DNA of 23,022 nucleotides, from positions 1-23,022 of the forward strand of contig DGWL01000092.1 of the NCBI GenBank assembly GCA_002396125.1, given 5' to 3'. Under the pieces are notes generated by a model that was not told where the DNA came from, searched no databases, and worked only from the letters and a program-made list of their open reading frames with translations. Positions 7,200-13,738 of this stretch are shown here, in pieces. Source of the stretch: Porphyromonadaceae bacterium UBA4259. GTDB lineage: Bacteria; Bacteroidota; Bacteroidia; Bacteroidales; Muribaculaceae. The first letter of the stretch is position 1; each line of letters opens with the position of its first letter. A program made the translations under genes and the position numbers.

Positions 7200-7664
7200 A
7201 TGAAAAAATACATTTTTGCAGCACTCATTCTGCTGGCAGTCACCGCATGTGGCGATGACAAAAACCGCGACCTCAGTTATCCACGCATCTCAACCGCCGA
7301 TATTGAAGCCAGTCCCACCAACTGCCATGAGTATCGCCGTGGCGAAGTGATTAAGTTCAACTACATGTTCTATGACGACACCGAACTTGGCATGTTTAAC
7401 ATTGAGGTGCACAACAACTTTGACCACCACTCGCACAGCACCTCGTCGACCGAGTGCACTATGGACCCCAACAAGGAACCGGTCAAGCCATGGGTATTCA
7501 ATCAAGGCTATAACATCCCATCGGGCCGCACCGAGTACAACGCCAAGGTTGATATTCCCATTCCTACCGACATCGACACCGGCGACTACCATTTCATGGT
7601 TCGCCTCACCGACATGGCCGGCTGGCAACAATTGCAAGCGTTCTCAATCAAAATAGTGGAATAA
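7200..7664 (+). CDS. DUF4625 lipoprotein, second copy
   Basis: A 154-residue predicted lipoprotein, homologous in plan to the preceding gene. The signal peptide ends with VTAC, so C17 is the lipidation site. The mature part opens with YPRISTADIEASPTNC, then EVIKFNYMFYDDTELGMFNIEVH, and the His-rich stretch HNNFDHHSHS, and closes with DYHFMVRLTDMAGWQQLQAFSI, which parallels the TVADDFGQ segment of its neighbour. It therefore looks like a diverged DUF4625 paralogue with its His cluster in a different loop. It lies 71 bases after the first copy with no clear promoter in the gap, so it probably belongs to the same operon, which ends with the terminator at 7682. Confidence 0.82.
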   Translation: MKKYIFAALILLAVTACGDDKNRDLSYPRISTADIEASPTNCHEYRRGEVIKFNYMFYDDTELGMFNIEVHNNFDHHSHSTSSTECTMDPNKEPVKPWVFNQGYNIPSGRTEYNAKVDIPIPTDIDTGDYHFMVRLTDMAGWQQLQAFSIKIVE

Positions 7665-7681
7665 TCACTTTGATTTATAAC

Positions 7682-7732
7682 ACAACACAGGGACTGCGCC
7701 ACCTGAGGCACGGTCCCTGCGTTGTTTTATTC
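7682..7732 (+). terminator. Intrinsic terminator of the TonB/DUF4625 operon
   Basis: ACAACACAGGGACT (7682-7695) pairs with GGTCCCTGCGTTGT (7712-7725) with one mismatch and one wobble, followed by a T-rich tract (TTGTTTTATT). It lies between two convergent genes and points along the + strand. Confidence 0.8.
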
Positions 7733-7755
7733 AGGTAGATAGCTGATATTTCTCT

Positions 7756-8267
7756 TTACTTGTCGCTGACAGCACCAAATTTCAGCACTGTGCCAGCCGT
7801 GTCAACAAGAGTGAGCTCGGTGGCTGTGTGGCTCTTGATAGTGGCATGCTCCAGCTTTGGCAACTCGCTGGTCATTTCCTTGATAATCTCGGGTTTTTGC
7901 TTTTCCACTTCCCAAAGTAGCATACTCTTTATCATTTTCTTATTGGCCTCGGGCACACCGGGAACATCCAGGTCAAAGTCAAGCTCGGCTTTCGATTTAT
8001 CGGTCTTCACAGTGAGTTTGTCACCTTCTTGGGTGTAGGAACCCGGCACAATAAGCGTGATATTGAGTGTGACGCCTTTTTCAACTTCCTGGCCCGACAA
8101 GATACTCATATAGAACGCTCCAGCGTCCTCAAAACCCATCACCAGATGAGTGTTGGGAGCTTCTTTGGTCGACATATCGGCCGCCCACATAGTACCTTTC
8201 AAACTCTGAGCCTGAACTGCCACTACCGATACAAGCATCAGCATCAACGCAAAAATTTTGTTTTCAT
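7756..8267 (-). CDS. Secreted protein of unknown function with an apparent frameshift in its signal peptide
   Basis: The long frame covers 8247 down to 7756 (163 codons if the TTG at 8247 is counted; the first ATG is at 8244). Read that way, the protein begins MLMLVSVVAVQAQS, a signal peptide lacking its charged start. Just upstream, an ATG at 8267 begins MKTKFLR and meets a stop, one base out of phase. Adding one base in the A4T5 run near 8251-8259 would give MKTKIFALMLMLVSVVAVQAQS, a textbook signal peptide. I therefore take 8267 as the ancestral start. The mature protein (about 140 residues) is beta-rich at first, with a Lys/Glu-rich helix near PEANKKMIKSMLLWEVEKQK, and resembles small lipocalin-like or META-like secreted proteins; I do not assign a family. 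It follows the MlaF-type gene by about 50 AT-rich bases. Confidence 0.7.
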
Positions 8268-8317
8268 AAGAATAAAATTTAAAACGGGTTAATAATTAAT
8301 TATTTTAATAATGTTTT

Positions 8318-9115
8318 TCACTTCCTGACAGAGGGTTTATATCCATGCTCGAGACGATACTTGCGCAAGTCGGCAAAGAGGTCGGTGGCATAGACAAAGT
8401 TATTGAGATGCTCGTTATCGACATTGTAAATCTCATCTTTGTTTCCAATCCATCCCACATGCCCCTTGTAGATAAACACAATGTTCTCGCCTATTCCCAT
8501 CACCGAGTTCATGTCATGAGTGTTGATGATAGTAGTAATGCCAAACTCATGAGTAATGTCCATGAGTAGGTCGTCAATCACCAGCGACGTCTTGGGGTCA
8601 AGACCCGAATTAGGCTCATCGCAAAACAAGTACTTGGGGTTAAGCGAGATGGCGCGCGCAATGGCACATCGCTTCTGCATACCTCCACTCAACTCGCTGG
8701 GATACTTGTTCTCGCTGCCGGTGAGGTTAACACGATCAATGCAAAACTGTGCCCGCTCTCGCTGCTCGGCCACGCTCATCTTGGAAAACATCATCAAGGG
8801 GAACATCACGTTGCCAAGCACCGTCTCGCTATCAAAGAGCGCCGATCCCTGGAACAGCATGCCAATCTCCTTGCGCAACTGCTTGCGCTGCTTGTCGTCC
8901 ATGTGCGTTATGTCGCGACCGTCGTAAAGAATCTCACCACTGTCGGGCTGGAAAAGTCCCACGAGATTCTTTACCAGAACTGTCTTACCCGAGCCACTCT
9001 GGCCTATTATCAAGTTAACCTTGCCGTCGTAGAACTTGGCATTTATGCCAAAGAGCACCTGTCGGCGCCCGCCCACGTCGTCAAATGACTTCTCAACATT
9101 TCTTACTTCTATCAT
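8318..9115 (-). CDS. mlaF: ABC transporter ATP-binding protein, MlaF-type
   Basis: A 265-residue ATPase of the Mla/Ttg2 family, which powers phospholipid movement between the inner and outer membranes. Motifs are complete: Walker A GQSGSGKT (38-45), Q-loop Q89, signature LSGGMQKR (142-149), Walker B YLFCDEP (162-168) and the H-loop H200 in NTHD. The signature with Met after SGG and the phrase DEPNSGLDP are typical of MlaF. The gene is 45 bases downstream of the MlaE-type permease and on the same strand, so the pair forms a transporter core. No MCE-domain (MlaD) gene is adjacent in this window, so the substrate-binding subunit must be encoded elsewhere. The symbol is assigned by family resemblance; a role in outer-membrane lipid asymmetry is inferred. 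Confidence 0.88.
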   Translation of the reverse strand: MIEVRNVEKSFDDVGGRRQVLFGINAKFYDGKVNLIIGQSGSGKTVLVKNLVGLFQPDSGEILYDGRDITHMDDKQRKQLRKEIGMLFQGSALFDSETVLGNVMFPLMMFSKMSVAEQRERAQFCIDRVNLTGSENKYPSELSGGMQKRCAIARAISLNPKYLFCDEPNSGLDPKTSLVIDDLLMDITHEFGITTIINTHDMNSVMGIGENIVFIYKGHVGWIGNKDEIYNVDNEHLNNFVYATDLFADLRKYRLEHGYKPSVRK

Positions 9116-9160
9116 ATTAGCGCTAAGAATCTAAATATTGATTATCTTGGTTGGTTCCCA

Positions 9161-9910
9161 TCACATCATCAGCAACTTGGTTAGAAGCACGTCGGTGAGA
9201 AGAATCATGATATTGCTCATCACCACGGCGTCGGTACTAGCCTGACCCACCTCGATTGAGCCGCCTTTCACGGTGTAGCCGTAGAACGATGAGATGCTGG
9301 AGATGATAAAGGCGAAAAACAACGACTTTATCAAAGCAAACCACACGTACCACTCAATGAAAAGTGTCTGTATGCCATAAATATAGGTATCGGTGTCAAT
9401 TATTTGCGTAATAACACAAATCAGCCAGCCGCCAAAGAGACTCGTCACCATACATATAATAACTAAGAAAGGCATGATTGTCACCAGACCCGCAATCTTT
9501 GGCATAATCAAGAAGTTGGCACTATTGATGCCCATGATGTCGAGAGCGTCGATTTGCTCGGTCACGCGCATTGTGCCTATCTCGCTGGCTATGTTACTGC
9601 CTATCTTGCCCGACAAAATAAGGCACAAAATCGACGACGAGAACTCGAGCAAGATAATCTCGCGTGTTGTTAATCCCACAGTGTAGCGCGGCAGCAACGG
9701 ATTGCTGATGTTTAGCTTGATGAGCAGCGTGCACAACGCACCAATGAAGAGCGACACAATGAGGATTAGCGGGATGGAATCGATACCCAGCTTATAAATC
9801 TCGTTCATGTAGCGCTTGAAGAACACCTTCCACTTGTCGGGGATTCCAATGCTTCGCCACATGAGCGTGCAATAAGAGCCTAATTTCTCTAATGAATTGA
9901 ATAAGCCCAT
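9161..9910 (-). CDS. mlaE: ABC transporter permease, MlaE family
   Basis: A 249-residue integral membrane protein of the MlaE/YrbE family. The start at 9910 (MGLFNSLEKLGSY) is chosen over an in-frame upstream start at 9973 because the promoter -7 box (9939-9946) lies between them. The N-terminal amphipathic helix is followed by about five hydrophobic segments. Family hallmarks are visible: the segment GLTTREIILLEFSSSILCLILSGKIGSNIASEIGTM, split here only in description, with the conserved G-x-I-G-S-x-I-A-x-E-I-G-T-M and E-Q-I-D-A-L-x-x-M-G pattern. The C-terminus has GYTVKGGSIEVGQASTDAVV, also conserved. It would form the membrane channel of a lipid transporter with the MlaF-type ATPase encoded next. 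Confidence 0.92.
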   Translation of the reverse strand: MGLFNSLEKLGSYCTLMWRSIGIPDKWKVFFKRYMNEIYKLGIDSIPLILIVSLFIGALCTLLIKLNISNPLLPRYTVGLTTREIILLEFSSSILCLILSGKIGSNIASEIGTMRVTEQIDALDIMGINSANFLIMPKIAGLVTIMPFLVIICMVTSLFGGWLICVITQIIDTDTYIYGIQTLFIEWYVWFALIKSLFFAFIISSISSFYGYTVKGGSIEVGQASTDAVVMSNIMILLTDVLLTKLLMM

Positions 9911-9938
9911 AAAAAATGAATATTTATGAATTAACTTG

Positions 9939-9946
9939 CAAAAGTA
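9939..9946 (-). promoter_or_regulatory. Promoter -7 element for the mlaE-mlaF operon
   Basis: On the minus strand the sequence is TACTTTTG, matching TAnnTTTG. It is about 29 bases upstream of the ATG at 9910. Only a weak TTG (9971-9973) is seen near the -33 position. It supports the 9910 start. Confidence 0.6.
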
Positions 9947-10052
9947 ATAAAAACCTGCGGCTTTTAAAAGCAATTACCATTTTTTTAGAAAAGTAATGCT
10001 AAATGTGAAAGCATGAAGCATCATTTTTACCACTCCAGGTTCTACCTTTCCT

Positions 10053-10811
10053 TCATTTTCCACCATTCTTCAACTTGCGTTGCAAGAGCTCGGGTGCATT
10101 GGTGGTAATGAAGTCGACGCCGTAGTTGATGCACCAATCCATGTCGCGCTCACTGTTCACCGTCCACACGTTAACTTTCATTCCTAGCGAGTGTGCCTCG
10201 TCGATCCACTCGGGGTTGTTGCGCATGGTGCCTATGCTATAGTCAATGCCGGCAATGTGCAACGGCGCCAACTGCTTGGGCGACATGTCACCATTGAGGT
10301 AATAGATAGGAACATCGGGCGCCACGAGCGTCTTTAACACTTTGACGGCTTGATAAGAGAAGGTTATGTACTCAACTCGGTCGGTGAGTTTTAATTCTCT
10401 CACCATTTTCACTGCCTTGCGTGCCGCCTCGGCCTCATGAATCTTGTTCTCATGCGGTTTCAGTTCCAGAATGAGGCGTGTAGTGAGTTTCTTGCCACAC
10501 TTGAGCATATCTTTGAGTGTGGGCAGTTTCTCGCCATTGGCCAGACGCATGTTTTTCAAGTCTTTCCACTTGGACGTTTCAATCACCACGCCACCGAAAC
10601 TCTCGTCGTGGTTTACGACCAGCACGCCGTCGGCAGTCATCCACACGTCAAACTCGCTTCCCCACGCGCCTATCGAATCGGCCTTAACTAGCGAGCGAAT
10701 TGAATTTTGTGCCGAGCCCTCGGCATCCCAGTAACCACGGTGACAAATCACCTCTTGCGCACTTGCCGTGAAAGCCACAGCCGCTATTGCCATTAAAAAG
10801 AATCTTCTCAT
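10053..10811 (-). CDS. Glycerophosphodiester phosphodiesterase, exported
   Basis: A 252-residue GDPD-family enzyme, expected to hydrolyse glycerophosphodiesters to glycerol 3-phosphate and an alcohol. A signal peptide (residues 1-19, ending TASAQ) places it in the periplasm. Active-site residues fit the family: H24-R25 in CHRGYW, E53 and D55 in GSEFDVWMTADG, and H68 in VVNHDE. Later motifs LILELKPH and the closing VNVWTVNSERDMDW and GVDFITTNAPELL complete the TIM barrel. Its start codon overlaps the stop of the upstream CPBP protease gene by four bases (ATGA at 10808-10811), so the two are translationally coupled. Scavenging of phosphate or glycerol from phospholipid head groups is the likely role. 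The E. coli analogues are UgpQ and GlpQ, but orthology is not claimed. Confidence 0.93.
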   Translation of the reverse strand: MRRFFLMAIAAVAFTASAQEVICHRGYWDAEGSAQNSIRSLVKADSIGAWGSEFDVWMTADGVLVVNHDESFGGVVIETSKWKDLKNMRLANGEKLPTLKDMLKCGKKLTTRLILELKPHENKIHEAEAARKAVKMVRELKLTDRVEYITFSYQAVKVLKTLVAPDVPIYYLNGDMSPKQLAPLHIAGIDYSIGTMRNNPEWIDEAHSLGMKVNVWTVNSERDMDWCINYGVDFITTNAPELLQRKLKNGGK

Positions 10812-11707
10812 GATTTATTGTTTTTATTGTTTCTCATGAATATACCTATCACTATCGCAGTGGCCACGGCACTGGCGATTGCCAGCCAGGGCGTCTCGCC
10901 TTGCTGTGGCACACCCAAAGTTTCCAGATAGTTATTATTGATGCAATGGTTATTGGCAAGGAATGTTGCCACCACAACAGCGCTGTTGTTGAGAGCATGC
11001 GCAATCATGGGTGTCCACACCTCGCCGCTCCACAGCATCAAGTAGCCAAACCATGCCCCTAGCAGCATGCGTGGCACGAAGCCAAAGAACTGCATGTGGA
11101 AAGCGCTGAAAATCAGTGCTACGGTCCACACCGCCACATGACGGTTAACCTTGCCGTCGCTCATGGAGCCAAGTAGTCCTGCCCGGAAGAATGTTTCCTC
11201 GCCCATGCCAGTGAGCACACCCACCACCAGCACCATGACCAGCATCATGAGCCAAGAGTTGGTGTTTAACATGGCTTGTGTTACTAGCTGCGCCTGGTCT
11301 TCCATGGCTCGCAACTGCTCTTCAAGGCCGTGCAGGGTGGCCGGCAGTTTTATGCTCTCATTCCAGTCGACAATATAATTCATCGCCGGTAGTGCCACTA
11401 AATAGACAATAACCACCAATGCCAAGCTGCGCAAGCTTGGTCCTCGCCGCAGCCACATCGTAGCAGCCACAGGCTTTCCCTCCACCTGCTTGACCCTCGT
11501 AGCCAACAATATCACCGGCACAATGAATACCACCACGTTCTGAAGAACCATGGTAACAGTTTGTGTAGCCTGGCCGGTGTTGTTAAAACCGAATACCAAT
11601 GCCACAATCAACGCCACTGTGAAAAGCGCAAGCAACATCATGGCCACAAGTAGCAGCACTTTCACCGGCCACGAAATCTTGAATGTCGATTTTGCCTCTT
11701 GATTCAT
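10808..11707 (-). CDS. CPBP family intramembrane metalloprotease
   Basis: A 299-residue polytopic membrane protein of the CPBP (CAAX protease and bacteriocin-processing) family. The start at 11707 (MNQEAKSTFK) is favoured over an in-frame start at 11749, which lies upstream of the predicted promoter. Several hydrophobic segments are visible, at about 15-40, 52-70, 93-112, 152-168, 190-205 and 212-226. The three catalytic motifs are intact: EETFFR (E170, E171, R175), F-x3-H (F200, H204) and HALNN (H237, N241). Such proteins cleave prenylated or other membrane substrates, or act in self-immunity to bacteriocins; the substrate here is unknown. It overlaps the GDPD gene by four bases, so the two are co-expressed. 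Confidence 0.9.
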   Translation of the reverse strand: MNQEAKSTFKISWPVKVLLLVAMMLLALFTVALIVALVFGFNNTGQATQTVTMVLQNVVVFIVPVILLATRVKQVEGKPVAATMWLRRGPSLRSLALVVIVYLVALPAMNYIVDWNESIKLPATLHGLEEQLRAMEDQAQLVTQAMLNTNSWLMMLVMVLVVGVLTGMGEETFFRAGLLGSMSDGKVNRHVAVWTVALIFSAFHMQFFGFVPRMLLGAWFGYLMLWSGEVWTPMIAHALNNSAVVVATFLANNHCINNNYLETLGVPQQGETPWLAIASAVATAIVIGIFMRNNKNNKS

Positions 11708-11726
11708 TATTCCACTTTTTTTTGTG

Positions 11727-11734
11727 CAAAAATA
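11727..11734 (-). promoter_or_regulatory. Promoter -7 element for the CPBP-GDPD operon
   Basis: The minus strand reads TATTTTTG, matching TAnnTTTG, 20 bases upstream of the ATG at 11707. No good -33 match was found. The 118-base divergent region up to 11825 must also hold the promoter for the DUF4251 gene, but I could not place that one confidently. Confidence 0.55.
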
Positions 11735-11825
11735 AAAAAAAATCACCAATTTGATGCAGTATTTCCATCGTTTGTGTGTTTAATAAGTGTAATTTCACAA
11801 CAACATCACAAAAACTCAACAGCTT

Positions 11826-12437
11826 ATGAAAAAGATAAATCTCATCCTCGCCACGCTATTGACAGTAATGATTGCAGCGCCGGGCATGGCAAGTGCCCAA
11901 ACCTATGATGATGTATATGTCATTGAAGAAACAGCGCCCATTCCTGCCAACGAGACCAAGAAAGAGCGCAAAGAACGCATCAAGAAAGGCAAAGACATCG
12001 TTGACTCGGTGTTCCACCTCAAGGCAGCCCGCGCGGCCCGCGACCAATACTTCGTGTTACAGGCCACACAGGTGAATAACGGCCGTGGCTTCTTTGAACT
12101 GGGCCTGAACGACAACACCAATTTCCTGCTCATGCAGGGCGACAAGGGCATCTTTCAGGTTGCTTTCAACAACATGGATGCCGGCATGAATGGCTTGGGA
12201 GGAGTAACACTGCACGGCAGCATCCAAAACTTCAAGATGAAAGAAGAGAAGAATGGAAACACCACCATCACCTATACCATGGTGGGCCGGCGCATGAATG
12301 CCAGCGTGATGATTACTATTTACAACGGCAGCGACCAAGCGGTTGCCGATATCTACCCCAACCTGGGCTACGGACGTCTCTCGCTGCGCGGACGCCTCGT
12401 CCCCTACCAAAACGACGACATCAAGATTGACCCCTAA
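11826..12437 (+). CDS. DUF4251 family secreted protein
   Basis: A 203-residue exported protein. The signal peptide runs to about residue 24 (ending MASAQ). A Lys/Glu/Arg-rich stretch (about 42-58, with KKERKERIKKGKD) precedes the DUF4251 domain, which is recognisable from AARAARDQYFVLQATQV, then NTNFLLMQGDKGIFQVAF, GGVTLHGSIQNF and a final strand set ending LSLRGRLVPY. The domain is predicted to be all-beta. No catalytic residues are apparent and the function of DUF4251 is unknown. The gene stands alone, diverging from the CPBP gene and ending in its own terminator. The family call is based on the conserved spacing of beta strands that I recall for Bacteroidales DUF4251 proteins. Confidence 0.85.
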   Translation: MKKINLILATLLTVMIAAPGMASAQTYDDVYVIEETAPIPANETKKERKERIKKGKDIVDSVFHLKAARAARDQYFVLQATQVNNGRGFFELGLNDNTNFLLMQGDKGIFQVAFNNMDAGMNGLGGVTLHGSIQNFKMKEEKNGNTTITYTMVGRRMNASVMITIYNGSDQAVADIYPNLGYGRLSLRGRLVPYQNDDIKIDP

Positions 12438-12483
12438 AGAATTACATGAGAGAATATTACCTTTAAATTAGTGCACATTTGCC

Positions 12484-12533
12484 AAGCGCCCTATGCCTAT
12501 TAGCCGGTTTAGGGCGCTTATTTTACTGTTTTT
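12484..12533 (+). terminator. Intrinsic terminator after the DUF4251 gene
   Basis: AAGCGCCCTA (12484-12493) pairs perfectly with TAGGGCGCTT (12510-12519), followed by ATTTTACTGTTTTT. It ends the DUF4251 transcript upstream of the rlmN promoter. Confidence 0.83.
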
Positions 12534-12579
12534 CCCGGCTTTAAATGAACCTGTTCACGCTTTTATCAAAAATTATGCT

Positions 12580-12587
12580 TACCTTTG
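12580..12587 (+). promoter_or_regulatory. Promoter -7 element for rlmN
   Basis: TACCTTTG matches TAnnTTTG and lies 44 bases before the ATG at 12632. The -33 element is not clear. The 194-base gap between 12437 and 12632 otherwise contains only the terminator. Confidence 0.6.
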
Positions 12588-12631
12588 CATGATATTTACT
12601 AATCGTATATATAAAATAGGAAAATAAGAAT

Positions 12632-13711
12632 ATGGAAACCAAGAGCAAGAAACTCAAGCCACTGGCTGGCATGAACCTCAATGAACTGCGCGAAGTAACT
12701 GCAGGGCTGGGAATGCCCAAGTTTGTCGCCACCCAGCTTGCCGAGTGGATTTACGGCAAGCGCGTGAGCACCTTTGACGAAATGCGCAACATCTCCAAAG
12801 CCAACAAAGAACTGCTGAGCAAGCAGTACTGCGTGGGGCTTTATGGACCGCAAAGCGCCCAAGCCAGCGAAGACGGCACTGTAAAATATCTCTTTGATGC
12901 CGGCGACGACAAGGCTGTGGAAAGCGTTTTCATCCCCGAGGAAGACCGCGCCACACTGTGTATCTCGTCGCAGAAGGGATGCCGCATGAACTGCTACTTC
13001 TGCATGACAGGCCGCCAGGGTTTCCATGGTAACCTCACCGCCAACCAAATCATCAACCAGGTGCTGAGTGTGCCACAGACCCACGAACTCACCAACGTTG
13101 TGTTCATGGGCATGGGTGAGCCCCTCGACAACCTGGAGAACGTGCTCAAAGTGATAGAAATCCTCACTGAACCCTGGGGACTGGCATGGAGCCCCAAGCG
13201 CATCACGGTGTCGACCGTGGGCGTTAAAAACGCGCTCAAAATCCTGTGCGAGAACACTAGCGTCCACATCGCTGTGAGCGTTCACAACGCCATTGAGGAC
13301 GAGCGTGGCCAGCTCATGCCCATCGAGAACGCCTTCCACATTCGCGAGGTGATGGAATTGCTGGGCAGATATGACTTCGCCCACCAGCGTCGCCTCTCGG
13401 TTGAATACATCATGTGGCAGTGGTTCAACGACGACATCAAGCACGCCGAGGCACTGCGCGAGATTCTGCCCAACGAGCACGTGCGCGTCAACCTGATTCG
13501 TTATCACATGATTCCCGGTGTCGCAAAGCTTCGCACCTCGAGCGATGAGCGCATGGCCTACTTCCGCGACTACCTCAACAGCAAGGGCATCACTTGCACC
13601 ATTCGCCGCAGCCGTGGCGAGGACATCAGTGCAGCCTGCGGCATGCTCGCCGGCAAGGTGAAAGAAGCCGAGAAAGACGAAGAAAAGAAAGGCAAGAAAG
13701 TCATCAAATAA
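12632..13711 (+). CDS. rlmN: 23S rRNA (adenine(2503)-C(2))-methyltransferase
   Basis: A 359-residue radical-SAM enzyme that methylates C2 of A2503 in 23S rRNA and A37 in some tRNAs. The [4Fe-4S] motif is CRMNCYFC (C117, C121, C124). The two active-site cysteines of the methyl-transfer mechanism are present: C110 in RATLCISS and C336 in SAACGM, with the same seven-residue spacing from C110 to C117 as in the E. coli enzyme. Other family motifs include VFMGMGEPLDN, ITVSTVG, AVSVHNA and RVNLIRYH. The conserved C-terminal Cys argues for RlmN rather than a catalytically different relative. The tail is Lys/Glu-rich. It has its own promoter and is followed 27 bases later by the endonuclease gene without an obvious terminator. 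Confidence 0.97.
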   Translation: METKSKKLKPLAGMNLNELREVTAGLGMPKFVATQLAEWIYGKRVSTFDEMRNISKANKELLSKQYCVGLYGPQSAQASEDGTVKYLFDAGDDKAVESVFIPEEDRATLCISSQKGCRMNCYFCMTGRQGFHGNLTANQIINQVLSVPQTHELTNVVFMGMGEPLDNLENVLKVIEILTEPWGLAWSPKRITVSTVGVKNALKILCENTSVHIAVSVHNAIEDERGQLMPIENAFHIREVMELLGRYDFAHQRRLSVEYIMWQWFNDDIKHAEALREILPNEHVRVNLIRYHMIPGVAKLRTSSDERMAYFRDYLNSKGITCTIRRSRGEDISAACGMLAGKVKEAEKDEEKKGKKVIK

Positions 13712-13738
13712 TTTTACCACCAACAACTTATCACACAC

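Noticed and set aside
8291..8304. 14-base palindrome AATAATTAATTATT upstream of the small secreted protein
   Set aside because: The stretch is almost pure A/T, so a palindrome of this length is expected by chance.
9911..9973. Longer start for the MlaE-type permease at 9973
   Set aside because: The promoter -7 element at 9939-9946 lies downstream of that codon, and the extra residues do not resemble the family.
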